Origin: Ruminococcus sp. CAG:563
Lineage (GTDB): Bacteria > Bacillota > Clostridia > Oscillospirales > Acutalibacteraceae
Direction: 5' to 3'
Length of the DNA stretch: 64,000 bases
Assembly (NCBI GenBank): GCA_000434915.1
Contig: FR882075.1
Location: 1 to 64,000, forward strand
The notes below the pieces were generated by a model. That model was given only the letters and a program-made list of their open reading frames with translations. It was not told where the DNA came from and did no database searches. Within the stretch, counting starts at the first letter, position 1. Each line of letters opens with the position of its first letter. This document shows, one piece after another, positions 37,052 through 45,600 of the stretch. The position numbers and the translations under genes were made by a program.

Positions 37052-37909
37052 TTATTTTTCTATATCTCTGTGTTTGACGCTGACGCTGTAACCGTGCGAC
37101 AGCAGGTTTTCTCTTATCTTTTCGGCAAAGCAAACGGAACGATGACGGCCGCCGGTGCAGCCTATTGCAATAACAAGCTGGCTCTTGCCCTCCTCAATAT
37201 AAAGAGGAACCGTGTAGTCAATCAAATCATTAAGCTTTTTAAGCACATTGACCGAGTGTTCGGAATTCATTACATACTCGCTGACGTCCGGTTCAAGTCC
37301 TGTCCTGTATTTCATTGAAGGCACATAGAACGGATTCGGCAAACAGCGAACATCAAAAACAAGGTCGGCGTCGTTCGGAATTCCGTATTTGAAGCCGAAA
37401 GACATACAGCGAATTTTCAATGCACTGTCCGGATTTTCAAGAAAAAGCTCGTTGACCCTCTGCTTACATTCGGCAACACTCGATTTTGACGTATCAATTA
37501 TATAGTCGGCCTTCATTCTGATATTGAGCAGCTTTTCATGCTCCATTGCGATTGCCGCATGGAGTGAGCCGTCGCATTTATCGAGTAACGGATGCTTCCT
37601 TCTTGTTTCCTTATATCTTCTGACAAGAACCTCCTCGGAAGCATCAACAAAAAGTACCTTATATTTATAACCCTGTTCCTCAAGCATTTTGAGAACATTA
37701 GGGAATTCATTGAACATTTTTTCACCGACACGAATATCCGTAACCGTCGCAATTTTCTGCGTATTATCCGTCTTGTTTACAAACTGGGCAATGGTGGGAA
37801 TTATGGCCGGCGGAAGATTGTCGGCACAAAAAAAGCCGAGATCCTCCAAAGCGTCAACGACGGCAGATTTGCCTGCGCCCGACATTCCTGTAACTATTAA
37901 CAATTCCAT
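37052..37909 (-). CDS. rapZ: RNase adapter protein RapZ (YvcJ)
   Basis: 285 residues from ATG 37909, where the conserved sequence begins (ELLIVTGMSGAGKS, Walker A). The ribosome site is weak (GAAGGGA, some 12 bases away), so an ATG four codons earlier is possible. Further motifs are FFCADNLPP, FGFKYGIPNDADLVFDVR and IGCTGGRHRSV. RapZ binds nucleotides and, in enterobacteria, small RNAs that control GlmS. In Firmicutes its role is tied to cell-wall precursor metabolism and competence. Confidence 0.93.
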   Translation of the reverse strand: MELLIVTGMSGAGKSAVVDALEDLGFFCADNLPPAIIPTIAQFVNKTDNTQKIATVTDIRVGEKMFNEFPNVLKMLEEQGYKYKVLFVDASEEVLVRRYKETRRKHPLLDKCDGSLHAAIAMEHEKLLNIRMKADYIIDTSKSSVAECKQRVNELFLENPDSALKIRCMSFGFKYGIPNDADLVFDVRCLPNPFYVPSMKYRTGLEPDVSEYVMNSEHSVNVLKKLNDLIDYTVPLYIEEGKSQLVIAIGCTGGRHRSVCFAEKIRENLLSHGYSVSVKHRDIEK

Positions 37910-38017
37910 AAAAAATACCATTCCCTTCAAGGTGTAAACAGTGTGTGATTCCCGGTCAAAAAAACGTTCTCTTTGCTGCACTTTATGAAAGCGCATACTA
38001 ATTTTCTTCTAACCTTG

Positions 38018-38072
38018 GGTCGATGTGGTCATCAAACCCTACGGATTATGCCTTTGCCGCACCTCATCGCAA
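38018..38072. repeat. Interspersed hairpin repeat, copy 1
   Basis: GGTCGATG-TGGT-CATCAAACC hairpin (38018-38038), then CCCTACG-G-ATTATGC. The same hairpin followed by CTACGA recurs at 59404-59429, and the CCCTACGAATTATGC part recurs at 59563-59577. Confidence 0.6.
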
Positions 38073-38095
38073 TCAAAGGTTGTAACAAAATTGTT

Positions 38096-38166
38096 CACAG
38101 TGCATTTTGCAGATTGGGTGCTGTACTTGTTACTTGTGTACTGCCCCAATCGAAAAATGTGCTGTG
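38096..38166. repeat. Long imperfect stem-loop between murB and rapZ
   Basis: CACAGTGCATTTT...GATTGGG (38096-38117) faces CCCAATC...AATGTGCTGTG (38145-38166), with an inner GTAC/GTAC pair and an 11-base loop. This 71-base hairpin begins eight bases after the murB stop. It lacks a T tract, so it looks more like a mobile or structural repeat than a terminator. Confidence 0.6.
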
Positions 38167-38173
38167 GGCGATT

Positions 38174-39085
38174 TTAGCCAACCGTAATGAGTCTGACTTC
38201 GGGTTCGAGATGTATACCCTTCTCTTCAAAAACCCTGTCCTGTACATATTTAATAAGGTCGAGTACATCCTGTGCAGTCGCTCCGCCCTTGTTTATGATA
38301 AAGCCGGCGTGCTTCTCGCTGACCTGTGCTCCGCCGACGGAACAGCCCTTGAGGCCGCATTCCTCAATCAGTCCGCCTGCAAAATGGCCTTCGGGACGTT
38401 TAAACGTGCTGCCTGCACTCGGAAATTCGAGCGGCTGCTTATCCTTGCGTCGCTGTAAAAGCTCCTGCATTCTGGCTTTTATTTCCGCTTTATCGCCCTT
38501 TTTAAGCTTCATAACAAGAGTTGTGATGATAAAGCCGTTATGCTCGTATGCACTCGTTCTGTAAGCAAGTCCGAGCTCATCACCCTTGAGCGAACCGAGA
38601 TTTCCGTCAGAGTCAATATGACGGCACTCAACAAGCACGTCTTTCATTTCGCCGCCGTATGCTCCTGCGTTCATGTATGCCGCTCCGCCTGCACTGCCGG
38701 GGATTCCGAATGCGAATTCCAAACCCGTCAGCTCATTATCAAGAGCAAAATTACAAACCTTGCTCATGTTCATGCCTGCGTCGCATACTATCGTATCGCC
38801 GTTCACAAGCTCGATTTTCGGCTCGGGACGGCACATATTTATAACAACCGTATTAAGTCCGGCGTCACAGATCAGCATATTGCTTCCGTTGCCGAGAATG
38901 AACGGTTTGATGTTTTCTTTTTTACACTCTTTGATGACCGAAACGAGCTGTTCGTCGTTCAGCGGAGTGAGCATAACCGACGCATTTCCGCCGATGCGGA
39001 AGGTCGTGTATTTACTCATCGGGACCTCACGCTCGGCCTTGCAGCCGATGCCCGTTGCGTATTCAAAAATCTTATCGAAGCTCAT
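38174..39085 (-). CDS. murB: UDP-N-acetylmuramate dehydrogenase (MurB)
   Basis: 303 residues, type II MurB length. KYTTFRIGGNASVMLTP and FILGNGSNMLICDAG form the FAD-binding region, GIPGSAGGAAYMNAGAYGGEM is central, and FPSAGSTFKRPEGHFAGGLIE carries the catalytic serine. VSEKHAGFIINKGGATAQDV lies in the C-terminal lobe. It reduces UDP-GlcNAc-enolpyruvate with NADPH. GGGGGA precedes the ATG. Confidence 0.96.
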   Translation of the reverse strand: MSFDKIFEYATGIGCKAEREVPMSKYTTFRIGGNASVMLTPLNDEQLVSVIKECKKENIKPFILGNGSNMLICDAGLNTVVINMCRPEPKIELVNGDTIVCDAGMNMSKVCNFALDNELTGLEFAFGIPGSAGGAAYMNAGAYGGEMKDVLVECRHIDSDGNLGSLKGDELGLAYRTSAYEHNGFIITTLVMKLKKGDKAEIKARMQELLQRRKDKQPLEFPSAGSTFKRPEGHFAGGLIEECGLKGCSVGGAQVSEKHAGFIINKGGATAQDVLDLIKYVQDRVFEEKGIHLEPEVRLITVG

Positions 39086-39159
39086 AATGTCCCCCGAAAT
39101 AGACCTTAGATTTTAGATGTTAAACTTTAGACTCAAGATAACTCAAATTGCATTTACTT

Positions 39160-40104
39160 TTATCCCAGCAGTGCTGCGCCGATAATTCCGGCGTCATTGC
39201 CAAGAACTGCCTTGCAGATTTTCGTCTGCTTCTTTGCGTGCTTACTGTATCTTTCTTTCTCGACATATTCTCTTATGGGATTAAGAAGATTATCGCCCTC
39301 ATTGCTTATTCCGCCGCCGACGCAAAGCACCTCCGGCTGAAAGATATTGATTATATTGATAATTCCGACTGCAACGTAATAGCGATATTTATCAACTACT
39401 TCCTTGCCTGCCTCATCGCCTGCATACATGGCGTTAAATGCAGTTCTGCCGCTGACCTTGTTGATATCACCGTCGCAAAGCTCCCACATCTTGCTGTCCG
39501 GACATTCCTTCATCTTTGCCTTAGTCTGAGCGATAAGAGCCGTTGCCGAAGCGTAGCTCTCCCAGCATCCGTTACGTCCGCAGTTGCATGGAATTCCGTC
39601 AACAACTATAACCGTATGACCCATTTCGCCGCCGGTAAAGTTCATACCGCTGATAACCTTGCCGTCAACGATAATTCCGCTTCCGACACCCGTTCCGAGT
39701 GTAACGGCAACAAAGTTCTTTGCACCGTTGCCCGCACCTGCATAAGCCTCGCCGAGAGCGGCGGCATTTGCGTCGTTCTCAAAATAACACGGTTTGCCCG
39801 TGAGATCCTCAAGCATTTTTTTGGCCGGAACATTGTTAAAAGCGAGATTGTTCGAAAACTCAATTATACCCGTATCCTGATTAACGGAGCCCGGAGTTCC
39901 GACGCCTACGCTTTCGATATCATCCATAGTAAGACCTGCATCCGAAACAGCAATGTCGATGGCCTTTTTGATATCGGCAAAGATATCCTCTGCCGGACGT
40001 GGTGCATTGGTCTTAACCTTGCCTTTTCCTATAATATTGTATTTTTCGTCTACAACTCCGACGGCAATATTTGTTCCGCCGAGGTCAACTCCAACCTTGT
40101 ACAT
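39160..40104 (-). CDS. glcK: ROK family glucokinase
   Basis: 314 residues. The phosphate loop GVDLGGTNIAVGVVDEK lies at the N-terminus, the catalytic base in ENDANAAALGEA, the glucose-binding E-x-G-H in GGEMGHTVI, and the ROK zinc site in CNCGRNGCWESYAS. It has no DNA-binding domain, so it is an enzyme and not a repressor. It supplies glucose-6-phosphate to the PfkA step. Eighteen bases after hprK, suggesting one carbon-control operon. The ribosome site is CGGAGG. Confidence 0.93.
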   Translation of the reverse strand: MYKVGVDLGGTNIAVGVVDEKYNIIGKGKVKTNAPRPAEDIFADIKKAIDIAVSDAGLTMDDIESVGVGTPGSVNQDTGIIEFSNNLAFNNVPAKKMLEDLTGKPCYFENDANAAALGEAYAGAGNGAKNFVAVTLGTGVGSGIIVDGKVISGMNFTGGEMGHTVIVVDGIPCNCGRNGCWESYASATALIAQTKAKMKECPDSKMWELCDGDINKVSGRTAFNAMYAGDEAGKEVVDKYRYYVAVGIINIINIFQPEVLCVGGGISNEGDNLLNPIREYVEKERYSKHAKKQTKICKAVLGNDAGIIGAALLG

Positions 40105-40121
40105 TATAAATTCCTCCGTTA

Positions 40122-41090
40122 TTAAAAGTTATGCCAGATTTCAAGTTCATTTTCCTCAACCTTGATATCATCTGTCATGCCAAGGTTGTGGAGCAGCTGC
40201 TTTGCGGCGTTATATCCCATTTTCTTCTGTCTGTTGTTCATTGCCGCCGCTTCAATGATAATCGAAATGTTACGACCCGGCGTAACGGGAACAACGCATA
40301 TCGGCACCTCAATTCCGAGTATGTCTATTGTTTCATTTTCAAGTCCGAGACGCTCGTAATTTTTCTCGGCGTTCCATGGTTCAAGCTGAATAACCATGTT
40401 TATCTTCTCTGAAACCTTAACCGAACCGATACCGAACAGTCGCCTTGCATTAACAACGCCGACACCCCTCAGTTCGATAAAATGTCGAATATTCTCGGGA
40501 GCCGAACCGACCAGCGTTTTGTGCGAGACTTTTCGAATTTCAACAGCATCGTCGGCAACAAGCCTGTGTCCTCTCTTGATAAGCTCAAGCGCTGTTTCGC
40601 TCTTACCCATGCCGCTCTCGCCCATTATAAGAACACCTTCGCCGTAAACCTCGACAAAAACGCCGTGACGTGTGATTCTCGGTGCAAGCTCAACGCTCAG
40701 ATACGATATCAAGGTTGACATACAGCTCGACGTACCGTCCGTCGTTTTGAGAAGTGCAACGCCGTATTTCTTCGCCAATTCAATCGTGTCGTCGTGATAG
40801 TCCTGACCTCGTGTCAAAATGATAGCAACAGGCTTTTTTGAGAGAAGCCTCTTAACTTTTCTGTATCTGTCCTCGGGCTTGAATGAATTAAGATACTCGA
40901 TCTCGGAAACACCCATGATCTGAATGCGCTCGGGGTCAAAATACTTTGTAAAGCCCGAAAGCATCAGACCGGGACGGTTAATTTCCAGGGAGGAAACAAG
41001 AATCTCAGACGGTTCAACGGGTGTATATTCGATATCAAATCCGATGACCTCTATTATCTTTTTAAGTGATATGGTATATTTAGCCGCCAT
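40122..41090 (-). CDS. hprK: HPr(Ser) kinase/phosphorylase
   Basis: 322 residues from ATG 41090 (GGAG seven bases upstream). The open frame upstream to 41222 covers the promoter and is not coding. Walker A GESGMGKS is at 157-164, followed by KRGHRLVADDAVEI and the C-terminal signature around IELRGVGVVNARRLFG. It phosphorylates HPr on Ser46 to drive CcpA-dependent catabolite repression. Confidence 0.95.
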   Translation of the reverse strand: MAAKYTISLKKIIEVIGFDIEYTPVEPSEILVSSLEINRPGLMLSGFTKYFDPERIQIMGVSEIEYLNSFKPEDRYRKVKRLLSKKPVAIILTRGQDYHDDTIELAKKYGVALLKTTDGTSSCMSTLISYLSVELAPRITRHGVFVEVYGEGVLIMGESGMGKSETALELIKRGHRLVADDAVEIRKVSHKTLVGSAPENIRHFIELRGVGVVNARRLFGIGSVKVSEKINMVIQLEPWNAEKNYERLGLENETIDILGIEVPICVVPVTPGRNISIIIEAAAMNNRQKKMGYNAAKQLLHNLGMTDDIKVEENELEIWHNF

Positions 41091-41130
41091 AAAACCACTC
41101 CGTAAAGCATATTTGTTCCATACATGGTTT

Positions 41131-41159
41131 ATTATACAATATTTATTGTCATCTTCCAA
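41131..41159 (-). promoter_or_regulatory. Promoter of hprK-glcK
   Basis: Minus strand TTGGAA, 17-base spacer, TATAAT, 40 bases upstream of hprK. Confidence 0.6.
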
Positions 41160-41185
41160 TAGTTTTTTCAAATTTTTTAAAGAAA

Positions 41186-41211
41186 AAACGCCGGAAAACT
41201 CCGACGTTTTG
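41186..41211 (-). terminator. Intrinsic terminator of the Cys-motif membrane protein gene
   Basis: Minus strand AACGTCGGA-loop-TCCGGCGTT with one G-U pair, then TTTTT. Confidence 0.8.
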
Positions 41212-41222
41212 ATTTTTTTCAA

Positions 41223-41789
41223 TTATCTCATATGCAATTCATAAAAAATATAATCAATTATTCCGTTAAGCCAGCTGTTTAAAGTAAGCCATACATTGCC
41301 GAAATCAAGAAAAATCAGTAACACCAATACAAGCGAAACAATCAGATAAAGAATATACATCCATCTGTATTTTCTGAGAAGCATCAGCGTGTGCCATGCA
41401 AAGAAAAGGAAAGAAGCCATAACAACCGAAAGCGTTCCGATTTTTACCGGCAGCGCAATCTTGTGAGGATGAAGCTCCACAGCAAAAGCGATATCGACCA
41501 GCAAAAGTGTAACAATAAGAATAAACGAGCAGACTATGCCGATAAAATACGTCAATCGATTGTTGTCCTTATAATTAAACAGCGTCCTATTCTGCACTGT
41601 CTTTGTGCAACAATCCTTGCATTCATTGCTTTGCAAAGCGGTTTGTTTTTCTTCCTTTTTTTCAAACCTGCTGCAAATTCTTTCCGGCATGGTTATGTTA
41701 TGATGATAAAGCTTACAATAGCCCTTTTCACTCAATCCGTCCGAAAAATATTTGCAATTTAAGCAAGAATCCTTCTTTTCCTCTGCCAT
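41223..41789 (-). CDS. Membrane protein with N-terminal four-cysteine motif
   Basis: 188 residues. CLNCKYFSDGLSEKGYCKLY followed by RICSRF places four cysteines within residues 9-41, a pattern seen in small zinc-ribbon or iron-sulfur-like N-terminal segments. A second pair (CKDCC) lies near residue 60. Three hydrophobic helices fill residues 80 to 170. Family not recognised. It has its own promoter (41820) and terminator, so it is monocistronic. Confidence 0.6.
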   Translation of the reverse strand: MAEEKKDSCLNCKYFSDGLSEKGYCKLYHHNITMPERICSRFEKKEEKQTALQSNECKDCCTKTVQNRTLFNYKDNNRLTYFIGIVCSFILIVTLLLVDIAFAVELHPHKIALPVKIGTLSVVMASFLFFAWHTLMLLRKYRWMYILYLIVSLVLVLLIFLDFGNVWLTLNSWLNGIIDYIFYELHMR

Positions 41790-41819
41790 TACTTCACTTC
41801 CGTTTTTTTAACTGTATCC

Positions 41820-41848
41820 ATGGTATCATACCTTACACGCCTTGTCAA
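41820..41848 (-). promoter_or_regulatory. Promoter of the Cys-motif membrane protein
   Basis: Minus strand TTGACA, 17-base spacer, TACCAT. The -10 region overlaps a GGTAT-G-ATACC palindrome that could be a repressor site. Confidence 0.6.
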
Positions 41849-41979
41849 ATTTTTAGTGCAATTTCATCACAATATATATGTTATTTAGACATAATAAGAT
41901 ACCTTTTGTGGTATTTTACCCCAATATCATATTGCAAATTTGTCAAATTGGCTTTTTTTACCATTTTTCTCATCCTAAT

Positions 41980-42306
41980 TTATAAATCGTCTTTTTCGTC
42001 GTCACACTTGACATCTACGGTATCATTTTCGGCTGCTCCCGAATTTTTTCCGTGGCATTCACGGTACATTTTCAAATAATAATTCTTTTCGCAATATGTA
42101 TCAAAAAAAGCCCTGACTATATAAGTGCAAAAAATAGCTTTCGTCAGATCGATCACAGCTCCGCCGAGTGTTTCGGCAATCTCACTTCTGCCAAATGCGG
42201 CAAGAATATAGCTCGCCGAAATCCATATCAGACAAAACACCAGGATAACCGACGTCCATTTCTTTGTATAGTTAAACATGCTGAATTTCTTCTTCAATTT
42301 GCCCAT
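41980..42306 (-). CDS. Small two-helix membrane protein
   Basis: 108 residues. KKWTSVILVFCLIWISASYI and IDLTKAIFCTYIVRAFF are two membrane segments separated by AAFGRSEIAETLGG. The tail is charged and acidic. The layout (two helices, GR-x-x-IAE-x-L turn) recalls small proteins of phage or conjugative regions, but no phage gene is near. The ribosome site is CGGAGGGG. Function unknown. Confidence 0.6.
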   Translation of the reverse strand: MGKLKKKFSMFNYTKKWTSVILVFCLIWISASYILAAFGRSEIAETLGGAVIDLTKAIFCTYIVRAFFDTYCEKNYYLKMYRECHGKNSGAAENDTVDVKCDDEKDDL

Positions 42307-42354
42307 TAAACCCCTCCGGTAATAAATCGGTTCTTACTAAGCATATGAGGCAAA

Positions 42355-42392
42355 AATAAAAAAATGACGGAAACCGATGAACGATTTCCGTC
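42355..42392 (-). terminator. Intrinsic terminator of the VOR-ilvE operon
   Basis: Minus strand GACGGAAATCG-loop-CGGTTTCCGTC with one G-U pair, then A and seven T residues, 15 bases after the ilvE stop. Confidence 0.85.
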
Positions 42393-42407
42393 GTTTTATA
42401 TCAAGAA

Positions 42408-43490
42408 TCAATTAAGCTTTACCTTGTATGTCCAGCCCATGTCATCCTTAACGTGACCTGTCTGCATACCGTAAAGCGTGTCATAAAGCTTCTGAGCGAT
42501 AGGACCTACATTGCCGTCGGCAACCTTGTAATCCGAACCCATGTAGTAAAGAGTGCCGATCGGAGAGATAACGGCAGCCGTACCGCTTGCGAATACCTCT
42601 TTAAGAGTACCTGCTTTTGAAGCGGCACATACATCGTCGATTGAAAGACGTCTCTCGGAAACCTTTACTCCCCACTTCTTGAGAAGCTCAATAACGGATT
42701 TTCTTGTGATACCGGGAAGAATCGTACCCATAAGCGGAGCTGTGATAACCTCGTCACCGATTACGAAGAATGCGTTTGAGGTACCGATCTCCTCAACGTA
42801 CTTGTGCTCTGCTGCGTCAAGCCAAAGAACGTCCTTGCAGTCATGCTCCATAGCCTTTGCCGAAGCCTTCATGCCGCCTGCATAGTTACCGCCGCACTTT
42901 GCGAAGCCTGTACCGCCGACAGCCGCACGGATAAACTCGTCCTCGACATAAATTCTGGTTGTGTGAAGTCCGCCGTCGTTTGCGGCATAGTAGGAACCAA
43001 CCGGACAAAGAATGATAATAAAGCGATAATGCTTTGCGGGAAGAACGCTGAATGAAACCTCATCGCCGAAGATGAACGGTCTTATATAAAGAGCTGTACC
43101 CGGCTCGGAGGGAACCCAATCCTTATCAACAGAGATAAGCTGGTTGATTGCGTCAAAGAAGATATCCTTTTCCATATGAGGGATACACATACGGTCATTG
43201 GTTCTGTTCATTCGCTCAAAGTTCTGATCGGGTCTGAAAAGCTGAATGTCGCCCGACGGAGTTTTATATGCCTTCATGCCCTCGAACATCATCTGAGCAT
43301 AGTGGAGCACGCATGATGCAGGCTCAATGGCAATCGGCTCATGCGGAACAATTCTTCCGTCGTGCCAACCCTGACCCTCATCATAGTCGATCATAAACAT
43401 ATGATCTGTGAAATACTTACCGAAGCCGAGCTTTTTCTGATCCGGCTTCTCCTTTGGGTGTGTAGTTCTTGTTACTGGAAATGTATACAT
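42408..43490 (-). CDS. ilvE: Branched-chain amino acid aminotransferase
   Basis: 360 residues from ATG 43490 (AAAGGAG eight bases upstream). The frame is open earlier, to 43556, without support. Class IV PLP-fold features are HYAQMMFEGMKAYKT, YIRPFIFGDE, the PLP-lysine region AGGMKASAKAMEHDCKDVLW, and GTSNAFFVIGDEVIT with the phosphate-binding turn. It interconverts valine, leucine and isoleucine with their 2-oxoacids. It is the last gene of an operon that makes or uses the same oxoacids. Confidence 0.92.
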   Translation of the reverse strand: MYTFPVTRTTHPKEKPDQKKLGFGKYFTDHMFMIDYDEGQGWHDGRIVPHEPIAIEPASCVLHYAQMMFEGMKAYKTPSGDIQLFRPDQNFERMNRTNDRMCIPHMEKDIFFDAINQLISVDKDWVPSEPGTALYIRPFIFGDEVSFSVLPAKHYRFIIILCPVGSYYAANDGGLHTTRIYVEDEFIRAAVGGTGFAKCGGNYAGGMKASAKAMEHDCKDVLWLDAAEHKYVEEIGTSNAFFVIGDEVITAPLMGTILPGITRKSVIELLKKWGVKVSERRLSIDDVCAASKAGTLKEVFASGTAAVISPIGTLYYMGSDYKVADGNVGPIAQKLYDTLYGMQTGHVKDDMGWTYKVKLN

Positions 43491-43515
43491 TTCTATCGCT
43501 CCTTTCAAAGCATTA

Positions 43516-44316
43516 TTATAATTCGTAGAGATCGGGTTTTCTGTCGTTGAAAACATTGATCGAATTTCTTATATCCTTAATTGTTCCGAAATCACAGTCG
43601 GCCGTTATAACCTCCTGCTTCTCGCCTGCCGCCTCGAGCACCTCGCCCCACGGATCGATTATCTGCGAATGACCGCCGAAAACAGCGTCGGGTGTTTTGC
43701 CGCAGGAATTACAGCAGACAACGAACATCTGATTTTCAATCGCTCTCGCCTTTGTCAGCGTAACAATGTGAGATGTTCTCACAAGCGGCCACTGCGACAC
43801 CATAAAGAGCATGTCAATACCCCTCAGTGCAAGACTTCGGACAAGCTCGCAAAAGCGGATATCGTAGCAGATTACAATTCCGCACTTATGTCCGTCAAGC
43901 TCGAAGGTCACAAGATTTTTGCCGAAGCTGAAGAACTTGTGCTCGTCCATAGGAGTGAAGAGATGCGTCTTGTCATATTCCGCAACAACCTCGCCCTCAC
44001 GGTTGAAAACAAACGCCGTGTTGTAAATTTCACCGTTCTTCTCATTGGCAATACTGCCGGCAACGATATTGACATTAAGCTCCTTTGCCAAATCGGAAAA
44101 AGTCTTTTTTGCCCTCTCGCCGTCCCTGTCGCAATAGCTTGCAAGGTTCTCTTTCGGATAGAAGCCGGTTGTCCACGTCTCGGGGAGAACAACAACGTCG
44201 GATTTTTCTTCTTTTACCGTCTCCCTTATAAGCCTGAGAGCTTCGGCGTAGTTATACTCAACGTCGCCAAGCTTCATATCAAGCTGAATGCAAGAAACTC
44301 TCATCTTATTATTCAT
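43516..44316 (-). CDS. Carbon-nitrogen hydrolase (nitrilase/omega-amidase type)
   Basis: About 267 residues from ATG 44316, eight bases inside the preceding gene. ATG 44304 (MRVSCIQLDM) is an equally possible start. The catalytic triad is visible: Glu in VVLPETWTTG, Lys in YDKTHLF, Cys in GIVICYDIRF. Omega-amidase-like enzymes hydrolyse alpha-keto amides left by glutamine or asparagine transaminases, and others act on short amides. Its place between the oxidoreductase and an aminotransferase fits clean-up of transamination products. Exact substrate unknown. Confidence 0.82.
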   Translation of the reverse strand: MNNKMRVSCIQLDMKLGDVEYNYAEALRLIRETVKEEKSDVVVLPETWTTGFYPKENLASYCDRDGERAKKTFSDLAKELNVNIVAGSIANEKNGEIYNTAFVFNREGEVVAEYDKTHLFTPMDEHKFFSFGKNLVTFELDGHKCGIVICYDIRFCELVRSLALRGIDMLFMVSQWPLVRTSHIVTLTKARAIENQMFVVCCNSCGKTPDAVFGGHSQIIDPWGEVLEAAGEKQEVITADCDFGTIKDIRNSINVFNDRKPDLYEL

Positions 44317-44848
44317 AGTCATAGCCTGCCTTGACAGCACCCTTGTTAACATCAAGGAGATCAAGGTGACGGGCGGAAACGACCTTTTTGAGTGCGTCGT
44401 CGGTGAAATCAATCGAGAACTGCGGCACTTCTCTGAGAATCTTGCCGGTGATAATCATGTTGGCAAGAGTCGGTGTTCCGTTATCGTTCGCCATCTTGGT
44501 TGCAGGTATATAATATACATCTACATCTGTTCTGTCAACCTTTTTGTCAATCATTGTAGAATCGACAAAAATCTTTCCACCGCTGACCACTTCGTTTTCA
44601 TATTTTTCAAGTGACGGAAGATTCATTGCAACAAGTACGTCCGGCTTGTCAACAATCGGAGAGCCTATCGGCTCGTCGCTGATGATTACGGAGCAGTTAG
44701 CCGTACCGCCTCTCATTTCGGGGCCGTAGGACGGAAGCCAGCTTACCTGTTTGCCCTCGATAAGTCCTTTATATGCAAGGAATTTGCCTGCGAACAGAAT
44801 ACCCTGTCCGCCGAAGCCTGCAAATAACATTCTGCAAGTGTTGCTCAT
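44309..44848 (-). CDS. 2-oxoacid:ferredoxin oxidoreductase, gamma subunit
   Basis: 179 residues. The opening [20 protein letters not shown] and [18 protein letters not shown] are signatures of the gamma domain that contributes to the CoA/active-site interface. It overlaps the beta gene by four bases (ATGA), indicating coupled translation. The separate delta, alpha, beta and gamma genes match VOR/KOR-type four-subunit enzymes. Confidence 0.9.
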   Translation of the reverse strand: MSNTCRMLFAGFGGQGILFAGKFLAYKGLIEGKQVSWLPSYGPEMRGGTANCSVIISDEPIGSPIVDKPDVLVAMNLPSLEKYENEVVSGGKIFVDSTMIDKKVDRTDVDVYYIPATKMANDNGTPTLANMIITGKILREVPQFSIDFTDDALKKVVSARHLDLLDVNKGAVKAGYDYE

Positions 44849-45600
44849 TTTTCTTCCTCCTTTGCATAGATATCCTTATAAACGCCGAGAGGATAGTAAG
44901 GAATCATGTTCTCCTCAGCCCAGTCAAGAGCCTTCTGCGGAGTCATGCCCCAGTTTGTCGGGCAGGTTGAAATAACCTCAACAAGAGAGAAGCCCTTGCC
45001 CTCTATCTGATTCTTGAAAGCCTTTTTGATAGCCTTCTTTGCGTTTTTGACATTCTTAACATTGTTGACTGCAACTCTCTCAAGATAAGCCGCACCGTCA
45101 ACATTTGAAAGAAGCTCACATACCTTAACGGGATAGCCGACCGTGTTAACGTCTCTGCCGTAGGGAGAGGTCTGAGTAACCTGACCGGGAAGAGTTGTCG
45201 GAGCCATCTGGCCGCCTGTCATACCGTAGATAGCGTTGTTGACGAAAATAACGGTGATGTTCTCTCGTCTTGCGGCTGCATGAACCGTCTCGGCAGTACC
45301 GATAGCGGCAAGGTCGCCGTCGCCCTGATATGTAAACACGATCTTTGACGGGTCGCTTCTCTTAACTCCTGTTGCAACGGCGGGAGCACGTCCGTGAGCC
45401 GCCTGAACAAAGTCACATGTGAAATAGTTATATGCCATAACAGAGCAGCCGACCGATGCGACACCGATTGTATCGCCCTCTATGCCGAGCTCATCGATTA
45501 CCTCGGCAACAAGACGGTGAATAATACCGTGAGTACAGCCCGGGCAATAGTGAAGCGTTGCGTCTGTCAATGATTTCGGTTTTTCAAATACAACTGACAT
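44845..45600 (-). CDS. 2-oxoacid:ferredoxin oxidoreductase, beta (TPP) subunit
   Basis: 251 residues from ATG 45600, overlapping the alpha stop by one base (TAATG), with GGAGG further upstream. The cluster-ligand region is [10 protein letters not shown], the TPP/Mg motif [17 protein letters not shown] with [11 protein letters not shown] downstream. It binds thiamine diphosphate and runs CoA-dependent oxidative decarboxylation of a 2-oxoacid, or the reverse reductive carboxylation with reduced ferredoxin. Confidence 0.92.
   Translation of the reverse strand: MSVVFEKPKSLTDATLHYCPGCTHGIIHRLVAEVIDELGIEGDTIGVASVGCSVMAYNYFTCDFVQAAHGRAPAVATGVKRSDPSKIVFTYQGDGDLAAIGTAETVHAAARRENITVIFVNNAIYGMTGGQMAPTTLPGQVTQTSPYGRDVNTVGYPVKVCELLSNVDGAAYLERVAVNNVKNVKNAKKAIKKAFKNQIEGKGFSLVEVISTCPTNWGMTPQKALDWAEENMIPYYPLGVYKDIYAKEEEK

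Noticed and set aside
39148..40125. 325-codon plus-strand open frame
   Set aside because: Antisense shadow of the ROK glucokinase gene, which carries all family motifs.
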